Of a stretch of 64,000 nt of DNA, positions 34,974-43,252 are shown piece by piece. A model generated the notes under the pieces. That model worked only from the letters and a program-made list of their open reading frames with translations. It was not told where the DNA came from and did no database searches. Numbering within the stretch: position 1 is the stretch's first letter; every line of letters begins with the position of its first letter. Source of the DNA: Bradyrhizobium campsiandrae (GTDB taxonomy: Bacteria > Pseudomonadota > Alphaproteobacteria > Rhizobiales > Xanthobacteraceae); assembly GCF_014529705.1 (NCBI RefSeq), contig NZ_JAANIH010000001.1, positions 203,076 through 267,075 on the forward strand, in the 5' to 3' direction. The position numbers were made by a program, and so were the translations under genes.

Positions 34974-37900
34974 CTAGCGCGTCATCTTGATCTGCCGCAC
35001 GACGGGGATCGTGGGCAGCGAGCCGGTGTGCTCGGTCTCGTCCTTGGCCTGCGGCGAGGCCGGTGCGCGCGCGGTGGCGTCAGGGAAGCGCTGCTTCATC
35101 TCGCGCAGGAAGCCGTCGAGCGTGTCGACGCTCGCGGCGAGCTTGGCGATCTCGGCGAATTCGGCGCTGGAGGCGGCCGCCGGCTTGCTGGCGATGTCGA
35201 AGGCGAGCCGGTCAGCGCTCTCGCTCATCAAGGGGGCATATTTCTCGCGGAAGCGCGACAGGCCGATCGAATCGTCTGCGAGCGCATAGCCGACGGCGGC
35301 CCGGATGATGTCGCTCTTCTCCACCGCATTGAGCGGCTTGAAGTCGCGGAAACGCTCGCCGTAATAGAGCTCGATCTGCTCGGCGGACTCGCGCCAGCGC
35401 CGCGCCGCCCAGAAGATGTCGGACCGCAGCCGGAGCACCTCGCGCCCGGAGACGTTGGAGACGATGTCGAGCGCGAGGTCATGGCGGCCGACGTCGCTCT
35501 GCGCCCGCGCCTCCAGCAGTAGGCGCTGCTGCCGCAGCTCGCCCGAGAGGTCGCTGATGCGGCTCGCGCGCAAGGCCGTGATCGCCATGTCGGGCTTGCG
35601 GTTGGCAAGATAGATCATGGCGAGCCGCGCGGCAACCTGCGCCCGCGCAGCGCCTTCGAGACGATGATCGACCTGGTATTGCAGCAGCTCGGCGGCCTGG
35701 TCGAGCAGGTCGATCGAAGCGAGACGATCTGCGAGGCGCCGGATCAACTCGTCGCCGCGGCGGCCGATCGGCGTCAGCTCGCGAAACTCGTAGAACATCC
35801 CGAGCGCCTCGACCGGCGGCAGTTCGTCGCCCTTGGGGCCCAGGAAGATCTGCGTAAACAGTTCCGACGCCAGATCCTGCGCCTGGCGCGAGGCCTCCGA
35901 GTTCGGCTGCAGCCTCGTCGCGGTGCGCGCCGCGGTGAGCGCGTCGCGGTAGCGACCGTTCTCGGAATAGAGCTGCGACAGCATCTGCAACGTCTTGACC
36001 TCGATCGCATCGCCACGCCAGGTCATCGACAAGGTCTCGAGCTCGCGCAGCGCCTCTTCCTTGCTGATCTCGTCGCGCTTCTGCCGCAGCGCGACCTCGA
36101 GCTGCTTGGCTTCGGCGGCCGCGAGGCGGTCGTTCGAGGCGACGGCGAACTTGTAGTCGTCGAGCGCGTCCTTGTCGTGGCCGAGCGCCTCGGCGAGCCG
36201 GCCGCGCAGCACCGCAAAACCGGGCGCCGCCTCCGGCGACACGCCGACCACCTCGATCTCGCCGCGGCGCTTGGAGGCGCCGGCATAGTCCTTGACCTCG
36301 AGCGAAGCGCGCATTGCATCCATCGTCACGATGCGCTGGATGTCGAGCGGCAGCGAGGCGATGGCGAATTCGACGTTCTTGAATTTCTCGCGGGCGTCCG
36401 CCCATTTGCCCTGGCGCGCATAGGCGAGCGCCTTCCAGAGCTGGGAATCATGGCTGTTGCCGATCACGGGATTGGCGAGATCCTTCAGGCCCTGGGCCGG
36501 CCGTCCGATCAGGATGCTCGCGATCGCATGGATGATCAGCGCGCTGCTCTCCTCCTTGTTGAGGGGATCGCTCAGCATCACGTCGGTCACGGACTTGGCT
36601 TCGTGATACATCCCCCGCGACATGTAGAACTGGGCGAGATCGAGCCGGGGCAGCGAGCGCTGCGCCGGTTCGACCGCCGAGCTCGCGGTGATCAATTCGC
36701 TCTGGCGCGTCCAGAAATCCTCGGACTGGCCCTTGCGCCAGCCCTCCGGATTGAACACCGGCCGCACCGCGGTCGGCGCCCGTTCGGCCGAGACGTCGAC
36801 CGGCGACAGCGTCAAGCCGCCCTTCTTGCCCAGAATGACCTTGTCGGCTCCGACCTCGACACCGACCTCATCGGAGTTCGGCCGGATCGCGATGCCGTGG
36901 GCGGATTCCAGCAGCGAGAGGTCGACGAGGTCCTGCCGCTTGATGAAGCCGCGAACCGGCCGCTGCGCGGTGACGACGTAGAGCATGTCGCCGGCGTCGG
37001 GATCGGTGAGCTTGTGCAACAGGCCCGGATTGGCAAAGGGGATGGCGATGTTGGCGAGCGCGGGATCGGTGATGTTGCGCGACATCATCAGCGGCAGCGG
37101 CGTCGCCTGGATCTTGTCGGCGAGCGTGAGCAGCCAGTTGGTCTCCTTGCCGACCTCCTCGCTGGTCAGCGAATAGACCAGCGGACGGGTGAGACGGATG
37201 CGCACCGCCTGCCCCTTTTCCAGCGGCATGCGGCTGACCTCGCCGATCATCGCACCACCCCTGGTGCGGATCGCTTCGACGTCGATCGGCTTCGGCGAGT
37301 CGAACACCAGCCACACCGTATCACCGCGACGGAACGCTGCGGCCGGCGTTGCGACGGCAAGCGGGAACGTCACGCGCAGGCCGTCGCTGTCGCGCCGCGC
37401 ATCGACGCTGGCGGCAGGAGGCGGCGCGGCTTGCGTCTCGGCCGGCGCAGGCTTTGGCGCTTCCTTGGGCGCTTCTTTGGAAGCTTCCTTGATCGGCTCC
37501 TTGACGGTTTCCTTGGGCGTTTCCTTGGGCTCGTCCTTGACCGGCTCCTTCGCCGCGTCGTTCACGGGCTCCTTGGGCGCCTCGGCCATCACGGGCTTGG
37601 CCGGCGCGGCGGCTTCCATCGCGGGCGGCGCGGCCTTTGGCGCTTCGGTGACGTGCGGGGCTTCGGTCGAGGTCATCGCCGGCGCGGGCTTCGGCGCTTC
37701 GGCAACCGGCATCACGGCAGCCGCGTCGGGCTTCGCTTCTGCCTTCACCTCGGGCTTGACCTCAATCTTGGCTTCCCGCGCGATCGTCTCCGAGGTCGGC
37801 GGCTTGATCTCGCTATGGGCATCCTTCGGCTTCGCCGCGGCCGGCTTTTCAGCGGCCGGCGCCGGTCCATGACCTCCGGCTTCAGCCTTCGCGATCGCAG

Positions 37901-38780
37901 CTTCGGGTGTTGCGGCCATCTTGCCCTTGTCGGGCTGGAAGGCGATGTCGACGACGTAGTTCTTGTCGTCGCGGAAGGAGTGCACGTCGGAATCGCCGAT
38001 CAGCGCAATCTCGACGCTGGTCGTATCGATGTCGGCCTTCTGCTTGATCGAGGCGACGTTCGGGGGCGCCGCGACGACGGCGTCCGCGAGGTCGAAGTTG
38101 AGATTGGCATTGAAGGCGAGCGTCAGCTTCTGCTCGTTGAGCACGGAGGAGACGCCGACGCCGTCGGGCATCTCGAACACGAAGCGCACGAAGGTGGGCT
38201 GGATCGAGGCCCGCACGCGGATCGGTGGACGCTTCTTGCTCTCGGCCGCGGCGCGCTGAGCGCGCAGCGCGCGCTCGGCGGCGCGGGCGCGCTCGGCAAG
38301 CTCCTTCACGACGTCCATCGGCAGGCTGGGCGGCGGGCCCTTCCAACCCTCCGGCAGCAGGTCGATGAAGGTGCGCTCGCCGGCATTCATGGTGTTGACG
38401 GTAACGCGCCGGGCCAGCGACAGCCGGATCGCGCCGCCGTCGGGGTCGCGACGGGCGGAGTTGACGTAGTCGGGCGCGCCTTCCGGCACGCGATCGACGG
38501 GAACGTCGACAGGTCGGTCGAAACGGATGATGAGGATGGAGCCGGCGGTCGTCACCTCCGAGGGAACGTCCTCGCCGAGCTTGATGACGAGACGGGCAAA
38601 GCCGCCGCCGGCCGAAAAGCTCGCCTCACCCCTGATCGCATCGGCAGCCTCGGCGACATTGTGATTGAGGCCGACCAGCACGCAGGCGCCCAGCAAGATG
38701 CCCTTGCGGACATGGCGCGACAGCCCCAGCGCCAAGGCGCGGGCTCGCGACACAAATCCAGCGGCAGCCTCTCGCGCCAT
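34974..38780 (-). CDS. Large TPR protein of the flagellar cluster, 1268 aa
   Basis: An N-terminal signal or anchor (about 26-46, GILLGACVLVGLNHNVAEAA) is followed by a beta-rich region (about 50-290, with SFSAGGGFARLVIKL), a Lys/Glu/Pro/Ala linker (about 300-450, many KEP-type repeats), a second beta-rich block (about 455-660) and a long TPR-like helical array (about 680-1180). A short tail ends IPVVRQIKMTR. Probably a periplasmic assembly scaffold. Position suggests a motility or polar role. A CtrA-type box lies 80 bp upstream of the start. Confidence 0.75.
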   Translation of the reverse strand: MAREAAAGFVSRARALALGLSRHVRKGILLGACVLVGLNHNVAEAADAIRGEASFSAGGGFARLVIKLGEDVPSEVTTAGSILIIRFDRPVDVPVDRVPEGAPDYVNSARRDPDGGAIRLSLARRVTVNTMNAGERTFIDLLPEGWKGPPPSLPMDVVKELAERARAAERALRAQRAAAESKKRPPIRVRASIQPTFVRFVFEMPDGVGVSSVLNEQKLTLAFNANLNFDLADAVVAAPPNVASIKQKADIDTTSVEIALIGDSDVHSFRDDKNYVVDIAFQPDKGKMAATPEAAIAKAEAGGHGPAPAAEKPAAAKPKDAHSEIKPPTSETIAREAKIEVKPEVKAEAKPDAAAVMPVAEAPKPAPAMTSTEAPHVTEAPKAAPPAMEAAAPAKPVMAEAPKEPVNDAAKEPVKDEPKETPKETVKEPIKEASKEAPKEAPKPAPAETQAAPPPAASVDARRDSDGLRVTFPLAVATPAAAFRRGDTVWLVFDSPKPIDVEAIRTRGGAMIGEVSRMPLEKGQAVRIRLTRPLVYSLTSEEVGKETNWLLTLADKIQATPLPLMMSRNITDPALANIAIPFANPGLLHKLTDPDAGDMLYVVTAQRPVRGFIKRQDLVDLSLLESAHGIAIRPNSDEVGVEVGADKVILGKKGGLTLSPVDVSAERAPTAVRPVFNPEGWRKGQSEDFWTRQSELITASSAVEPAQRSLPRLDLAQFYMSRGMYHEAKSVTDVMLSDPLNKEESSALIIHAIASILIGRPAQGLKDLANPVIGNSHDSQLWKALAYARQGKWADAREKFKNVEFAIASLPLDIQRIVTMDAMRASLEVKDYAGASKRRGEIEVVGVSPEAAPGFAVLRGRLAEALGHDKDALDDYKFAVASNDRLAAAEAKQLEVALRQKRDEISKEEALRELETLSMTWRGDAIEVKTLQMLSQLYSENGRYRDALTAARTATRLQPNSEASRQAQDLASELFTQIFLGPKGDELPPVEALGMFYEFRELTPIGRRGDELIRRLADRLASIDLLDQAAELLQYQVDHRLEGAARAQVAARLAMIYLANRKPDMAITALRASRISDLSGELRQQRLLLEARAQSDVGRHDLALDIVSNVSGREVLRLRSDIFWAARRWRESAEQIELYYGERFRDFKPLNAVEKSDIIRAAVGYALADDSIGLSRFREKYAPLMSESADRLAFDIASKPAAASSAEFAEIAKLAASVDTLDGFLREMKQRFPDATARAPASPQAKDETEHTGSLPTIPVVRQIKMTR

Positions 38781-38858
38781 TGGCGGTATTCTTCCGGCTC
38801 GACGGGTCCACGCCGGCTACTATTGCCGGCCCATGCCCTCGAATGTAGGTTTTGCCAA

Positions 38859-38873
38859 TTAAGGACTTCTTAA
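38859..38873. promoter_or_regulatory. CtrA-type box, also left island attachment repeat
   Basis: TTAAGGACTTCTTAA fits TTAA-N7-TTAA and lies 80 bp upstream of the TPR gene. Its 14 terminal bases (38860-38873) recur exactly at 45435-45448, bounding the island. No credible gene lies between the TPR start and 39202; the interval also holds a strong hairpin at 39037-39065. Confidence 0.7.
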
Positions 38874-39036
38874 CGCTATCTCTTTGGATTTATTCGACCG
38901 GTGTGCGCCTTGGCTAGGTCATGTGCGCCCGCATGTTCCCGGCCTGTTCATAGGTCGCATATCCGGAGTAACCCGGTTGCGGGATTTACGGAAATCTTAA
39001 AGATTACAGAACGTTGATTCGTCTCGGAAATGAGAA

Positions 39037-39068
39037 ACGGCCCGAAGGTGCGAACTTCGGACCGTTTT
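39037..39068 (+). terminator. Strong hairpin with T-run in the left island end
   Basis: ACGGCCCGAAG pairs with CTTCGGACCGT (one mismatch) across a 7-nt loop and is followed by TTTT. The upstream transcript is not identifiable; it may protect the island from read-through. Confidence 0.6.
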
Positions 39069-39201
39069 GATCGAGGCGGAGTGTGCCAAATCCGTTGCCG
39101 TTGCACACCCTGGAAGACAAACCTCGATGAGAGGCGCACCACGCCTTATTCGAGGTCCTCTGTCAAGACGGCTGCAGTCTAACCAGTCAAAAGGACAAAT
39201 C

Positions 39202-39399
39202 ATGACTGGAATTGCGTCTGGCGGCTTCGGCCGCAAACCCTCGTACACGCTTAAACCCCAAGACGTTCCCTTCATTAAGAAGCGCATCCGTGAGGGTGAC
39301 TTCGTGAACCGGATCGCCGCGGACTACGACGTGAACCCCGGCAGGATCAGTGAGATCAAGACTGGCCGCCGTTACGGGGAAATTCCGGCCGCGCCGTAA
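39202..39399 (+). CDS. Small HTH-type DNA-binding protein, 65 aa
   Basis: Start MTGIASGGFGRKPSYTLKPQ with AAGGAC upstream. The central segment FIKKRIREGDFVNRIAADYD followed by VNPGRISEIKTGRRY reads as a helix-turn-helix of the kind found in small phage or island regulators. A good terminator follows. It is likely a transcriptional or replication-control protein of the island. Confidence 0.65.
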   Translation: MTGIASGGFGRKPSYTLKPQDVPFIKKRIREGDFVNRIAADYDVNPGRISEIKTGRRYGEIPAAP

Positions 39400-39411
39400 G
39401 GCGTTAACGGG

Positions 39412-39438
39412 GAGGCGCAACGCAAGTTGCGCCTCTTT
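39412..39438 (+). terminator. Terminator between island genes
   Basis: GAGGCGCAA-CGCAAG-TTGCGCCTC is a perfect 9-bp stem with a 6-nt loop, followed by TTTCC. Confidence 0.75.
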
Positions 39439-39457
39439 CCCCAGGGAGTGTGGTCAA

Positions 39458-39946
39458 ATGCAGATCAGCAGTACTTTGTGGCTGGTGATGATAGCCGCAG
39501 GCGCCATGCTTGTGGCCGTAGGCAACCTGAACTTCAATATCGCTCGCGACCGCGAGCGAGAGCAAGCGGCTGGTCTGCGAGCAGTAGAAATGCTGCAAAC
39601 AGAGCTCGTCAACAATGATGGACGAATAAAAGAGCTACGTGAATTGTTGAAGCAGCGGCAGGTTACAACCGAGCCGCTTGAGTTCGCAGCGTGGAATGTA
39701 GTCACGGGTGCCGGTTTACTTGCAAGACTCGACCACAAGAAGATGACCCAACTGGCGGATGCCTATTACAACTTGAATTTGATCGAACAATATCGATCAC
39801 AGATCGTGGAAAGATCCATCGGGGTTGCATCCGCTTTACAGCAAACGCCCGCGATCAAAGAACAATTGATGGCCAACCTAGGTGCCGCCATAGATAAATT
39901 AGAACCGAAACTGAAAGAGCTGACTGCGGATCAGATCTCGAAATGA
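39458..39946 (+). CDS. Membrane-anchored coiled-coil protein, 162 aa
   Basis: An N-terminal membrane anchor (MQISSTLWLVMIAAGAMLVA) is followed by a long heptad-rich region (about 25-75: REREQAAGLRAVEMLQTELV) and a second helical part. Base and codon use is AT-richer than the flagellar genes, in line with transfer. Its stop overlaps the start of the next frame (ATGA). Function unknown; predicted inner-membrane protein with a cytoplasmic or periplasmic helical body. Confidence 0.7.
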   Translation: MQISSTLWLVMIAAGAMLVAVGNLNFNIARDREREQAAGLRAVEMLQTELVNNDGRIKELRELLKQRQVTTEPLEFAAWNVVTGAGLLARLDHKKMTQLADAYYNLNLIEQYRSQIVERSIGVASALQQTPAIKEQLMANLGAAIDKLEPKLKELTADQISK

Positions 39947-40211
39947 CATACGCTGCCGAGCGACCATACGCCAACGCAGAGGCTGCCGCGCGCAAGCTGG
40001 TCGAGATCGCCGCCGCCGTCGAGCCGGTCCGATCTACATCGAGCGCGTCAACGCGAAGTTCGTGCCTCTCTTGAACGGCAGCAGCAAGGGCGCCCCAGAG
40101 TTCGGCAACGGCATCCGATACGCGGTCGAGAAGGGCTGGCTCTGGTTGCACGAAAGCGGCACGTATCTGAAGCTGATGCCGCCGGCCGGAGATCTAATCG
40201 GCCGAGCGTAG
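39943..40211 (+). pseudogene. Frameshifted phage-type small gene (about 89 codons)
   Basis: The frame starts MTYAAERPYANAEAAARKLV but shifts near 40030 and ends early. From about 40031 the next frame continues the protein (IYIERVNAKFVPLLNGSSKG, later WLWLHESGTYLKLM) to a stop at 40211. One missing base (expected CCGGTCCGGATCTAC) would restore one reading frame. The ATG overlaps the upstream stop codon. A real single-base deletion and a sequencing error are both possible. Confidence 0.75.
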
Positions 40212-40422
40212 GAACGGGAGACCGCGCCACGGATTGCCCTTCAGCCAGCTCGCCGCCGGGCTGGCGGAGCGGCCCCGGCCCATAGCCCCAAAGCCCCCCT
40301 GAAGCCGGGGCCAGCTCTCCGCCCCTCGTTGATAGGTCACCCACCGCTGACTCATAGACCCGATCAGCCCGCGTCCGTTAAGCCCTCAGCAATTGATACA
40401 GGTGGTGACGATCTCCATGCCG

Positions 40423-41088
40423 CTACACCGCTAAACCAAGATGAGATCGACGTCGGTACGCCATGGAGCCCAGCCCGCAGAAGCCGAGGATCATCATCAC
40501 CCATGTAGAGGGCTCAGGGACCGAACTAACGGAAGACGGAGCGCTCGGATCAAAGATAATTGAGCCGTCATGCGCGCCCAGCTGCGTGTCCGTAGCCTGG
40601 TAATAGGTAAAGCCGTTCCACTCGTAAGCGGAGGCTGGATCAAAATATCGATCGTAAAAGTTCAGAGTTCCGCCGAACATGCCGATACTGACCAATTTGC
40701 CGCCGGCATACTGATTATTGTCGTAGTTGAAGCTGAGTGCCGCAACGCCACCAAAACCCAACCCTTGCGAGTTCCAGGCGGCTTGGTTGATCGAGGGCCA
40801 GTCCGGGTCCAGCGTGATGGCGCCTTTCCATTCTCCGCCCGCCACTTTGAAGTCAAATGTCGCTGTGTTGAAGAAGTAAAATCCGTTCGTCACGGAGGTG
40901 GGCGTGAAGTCGATCTCCAGGCTGACGGGATCGTTCGATCCGCTCGACTGGTGCGGCGAGAGCAGGCCGAGTTGATCGGTCCATCCATAATAGGCCGTGC
41001 CCGTATACTTCACGTAAGCAGCCCCGGCAGGCTGGAACAGCGCCGTGGACGCAAACAGCAGAGCACCTGAAAATATCCAAGGTTTCAC
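40423..41088 (-). CDS. PEP-CTERM (PEPxxW) exported protein, 221 aa
   Basis: A Sec signal peptide ([20 protein letters not shown] ending AGA) is followed by a secreted beta-rich body and a C-terminal sorting tail: [20 protein letters not shown] then [11 protein letters not shown]. The PEPxxW motif, hydrophobic helix and Arg cluster are the exosortase signal. The exosortase is not in the window. As cargo on the island it may affect cell-surface or matrix properties. It is transcribed against the neighbouring island genes. Confidence 0.85.
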   Translation of the reverse strand: MKPWIFSGALLFASTALFQPAGAAYVKYTGTAYYGWTDQLGLLSPHQSSGSNDPVSLEIDFTPTSVTNGFYFFNTATFDFKVAGGEWKGAITLDPDWPSINQAAWNSQGLGFGGVAALSFNYDNNQYAGGKLVSIGMFGGTLNFYDRYFDPASAYEWNGFTYYQATDTQLGAHDGSIIFDPSAPSSVSSVPEPSTWVMMILGFCGLGSMAYRRRSHLGLAV

Positions 41089-41102
41089 TGGCTAATATCC
41101 TT

Positions 41103-41366
41103 TTGAAAAAAATGATGGAACCAAAGTTCCATAAGAATTACTGTCCGGTCAAGACGGCTGCGCGGCAAACTTTGCGCATAAGTTGCGCTGCGGTCGCCGC
41201 TGAGCCTGAGATGCGATTGGCGCAAGACCCTAGCCCGCGCTGCCCGTCGTGCTCGGCACCGGTCAGGCGCCTCGCCAATAAAGAGATCGAAGCTTGGATT
41301 ATCTGCCAAGAATATGCCGACGACCTGAGGGCGATCCAGCACCGACTACGCCGCAAGGTGATTTAA
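41103..41366 (+). CDS. Possible Cys-containing small protein, 87 aa
   Basis: A frame starting MKKMMEPKFHKNYCPVKTAA contains CPSCSAPVRRLANKEIEAWI and ends DLRAIQHRLRRKVI. The CPSC and later IICQEY could form a small zinc site. No ribosome-binding site is clear. It is co-directional with the phage-like genes. Low confidence. Confidence 0.3.
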   Translation: MKKMMEPKFHKNYCPVKTAARQTLRISCAAVAAEPEMRLAQDPSPRCPSCSAPVRRLANKEIEAWIICQEYADDLRAIQHRLRRKVI

Positions 41367-41373
41367 GGGAGAC

Positions 41374-41535
41374 TTAGTCGCCACTGGTTTGCGCAGCGAT
41401 ACCCCGCCGCAGCAACTTCCTCACGGCCTCTGCCCGGCTCGGCAGTTTCTGCGCAAACCAGAAATCATCGATCGCTTGCATGTCTTCTTTCGTCATGAGG
41501 ACTTGAAGCCGGACTGTGCGGATGCGCTCTCTCAT
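41374..41535 (-). CDS. Ribbon-helix-helix-like protein, 53 aa
   Basis: Short frame MRERIRTVRLQVLMTKEDMQ, then AIDDFWFAQKLPSRAEAVRK, then LLRRGIAAQTSGD. The pattern of one strand, two helices and the RAEAVRKLL second helix is typical of CopG/Arc-like repressors. It could control the island's adjacent genes or be an orphan antitoxin; no toxin is visible. Confidence 0.55.
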   Translation of the reverse strand: MRERIRTVRLQVLMTKEDMQAIDDFWFAQKLPSRAEAVRKLLRRGIAAQTSGD

Positions 41536-41733
41536 GCGCACGAAACGCAGACGGAAAAGCAGATGTTCCCGCCGTCAATGCGCAGGCCGGTTCTATCAAG
41601 GCCGGCTGGTCTTGCCGCCTGCGAAGGGATCAACGACCGGCACGGCGGGCGCCATTTGCGCCGACGCAATGGCCCTTTCCAGCTCGGACGCCAGCACCTT
41701 GTGATGCTCCGCCAGCCGGCTGAGCGCCGCCGA

Positions 41734-42060
41734 ATGAGCGAAGATCGTTTCGTGCCGAGCGATGGCCGGCCCTTGACGCCGTACGAGCGCGAGATCCTGA
41801 CAATCCTTCAGGAGGAATGCGCAGAGGTGATCGTCGCAGCTTCGAAGCTCCTGCGGTTCGGCGTCGGCAATACCAATCCGAGCACGGGAAAGAAGAACGA
41901 CGAGGAACTTGGCCTTGAGGTCGGAGACCTTCAACAGATGATCGACAAGATCATCTTCGCGGAGATTGTCAGTCGAGATCACCTCATCGACGGCATGGTC
42001 CGCAAGCAGGATCGTTTGATCCAGTTCATGCAGCACGCCCCGGAGCGCCGCCATGGGTGA
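41734..42060 (+). CDS. MazG-like phage protein, 108 aa
   Basis: The frame beginning MSEDRFVPSDGRPLTPYERE has EILTILQEECAEVIVAASKL, then LRFGVGNTNPSTGKKNDEEL and GLEVGDLQQMIDKI. The E-E-C-A-E-V ... E-x-G-D helix pattern resembles the all-alpha NTP-pyrophosphatase (MazG-like) proteins of phages and islands. It overlaps the next gene by 8 bp. It may clear nucleotides or nucleotide signals. Confidence 0.6.
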   Translation: MSEDRFVPSDGRPLTPYEREILTILQEECAEVIVAASKLLRFGVGNTNPSTGKKNDEELGLEVGDLQQMIDKIIFAEIVSRDHLIDGMVRKQDRLIQFMQHAPERRHG

Positions 42061-42958
42061 GAACAGCGCAATCAGTTGGTGCGACCACACGTTCAATCCG
42101 TGGATTGGCTGCACGCGCGTTTCGCCAGCGTGCGATCACTGCTATGCGGCCACCGAGAACCAGCGGCGAAAGTGGGTTGCGTCCTGGGGAGAGCCTGGCC
42201 AGTCTCCTGCGCCGCGGCATCGAACTAAGACGTGGGGCAACCCGCTGAAATGGCAGCGGCAGCACCTTCAATTCTATTCGATCCACCAACGCCCGCAGCG
42301 CGTCTTCTGCGCGTCGCTCGCCGACGTCTTCGACAACGAGGTGCCCGCCGAGTGGCGCGCAGATCTCTTCAGCCTGATCAACCGAACTCCCGATCTGCGC
42401 TGGATCCTTCTAACGAAGCGTATCGGAAATGTTTTGAAGATGGTCCCGGCCGGCGCTTGGACGCGTATGCCGCACGTCGGCTTGATGTCGACCATTGCGA
42501 ACCAGGCCGAATGGGACCGCGACTACCCCAAGCTGAAGGCCGTGCCCGCGGCATGGCACGGCATCTCGGCCGAGCCGCTGCTCGGCCCGATCAACATCGG
42601 CGACGCTCGGCCGGACTGGATCATTACCGGCGGCGAGAGCGGGACGCACGCTAGACCGATGAGCATTCAGTGGGTCCGCGAGCTCCGCGATCAGTGCGCT
42701 GCCGGCGGCATCGCCTTTCACTTCAAGCAGTGGGGTGAATGGGCCCCTGCCCGCCTGCGCGCCTCCGGATCGCCTGGCCGCTTTGCGTTCGGCGACTATG
42801 AATACGACCGAACGGCCATGGTCCAGGTCGACAGCTATCCTCGCCATTTCACGATGTTCGGCTCTCGCACCGTCATGGAACGGCTTGGCCGGAGCAAGAC
42901 GGGAGACCGGCTCGACGGCATCGAGCACAAGGCCTTCCCGCCGCAACTGGCGGCCTAA
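42053..42958 (+). CDS. Phage Gp37/Gp68-family (DUF5131) protein, 301 aa
   Basis: Signature start ISWCDHTFNPWIGCTRVSPA followed by CDHCYA: an ordered Cys set (WC, GC, CxxC) typical of the phage Gp37/Gp68 family and resembling a radical-SAM cluster loop. ASLADVFDNEVPAEWR, WIITGGESGTHARPM and FKQWGEW are further family blocks. Function is unproven in the family. Overlap with the MazG-like gene and 3-bp spacing to the next gene indicate an operon with the integrase. Confidence 0.85.
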   Translation: MGENSAISWCDHTFNPWIGCTRVSPACDHCYAATENQRRKWVASWGEPGQSPAPRHRTKTWGNPLKWQRQHLQFYSIHQRPQRVFCASLADVFDNEVPAEWRADLFSLINRTPDLRWILLTKRIGNVLKMVPAGAWTRMPHVGLMSTIANQAEWDRDYPKLKAVPAAWHGISAEPLLGPINIGDARPDWIITGGESGTHARPMSIQWVRELRDQCAAGGIAFHFKQWGEWAPARLRASGSPGRFAFGDYEYDRTAMVQVDSYPRHFTMFGSRTVMERLGRSKTGDRLDGIEHKAFPPQLAA

Positions 42959-42961
42959 TCC

Positions 42962-43252
42962 ATGTCCAACCGCTTCCAACCGCTCGATAAATTGCCCCTC
43001 TTTGCCGAGGAAGAGGCAATTTCGGTCGCCCTGTTGGGACCGGGGAAATATGCTCATTGGCGCCAGCTTGCCCCTTTACTTGAGGGCCGCGGCTTCCCCA
43101 AGATCGATGCGGAGATGGGCGGCCGGTACACGCCGGCGATCAAGCGTTTCTTCGATCACGAGTACCGCCTGGACACCGCCCAGCCAGTTGCGTCGCGTGA
43201 CGGGCCGGAGGATTGGGGAACGTGGAAAAAGAAGAGCGCCCGCCGGGCCTGA
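42962..43252 (+). CDS. Excisionase-like small protein upstream of the integrase, 96 aa
   Basis: Begins MSNRFQPLDKLPLFAEEEAI. The block EGRGFPKIDAEMGGRYTPAI-KRFFD resembles the winged-helix excisionase fold, where a proline-containing loop precedes a wing. The gene lies immediately upstream of, and overlaps by 31 bp, the integrase start, the usual place of a recombination directionality factor. No similarity search was possible. Confidence 0.5.
   Translation: MSNRFQPLDKLPLFAEEEAISVALLGPGKYAHWRQLAPLLEGRGFPKIDAEMGGRYTPAIKRFFDHEYRLDTAQPVASRDGPEDWGTWKKKSARRA

Noticed and set aside
35664..38873. A 1069-codon open frame antisense to the TPR gene
   Set aside because: Mirror of a long GC-rich gene; repeated Arg/Gly/His/Asp strings and no signature. 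The TPR gene on the other strand has signal segment and TPR pattern.
41596..42114. A minus-strand frame ending VDPFAGGKTSRP, with protein-like C-terminal 40 residues
   Set aside because: It overlaps the MazG-like gene and the Gp37/Gp68 start; no ATG or GTG start with ribosome-binding site is available near the good part. It could be a remnant of an island gene.
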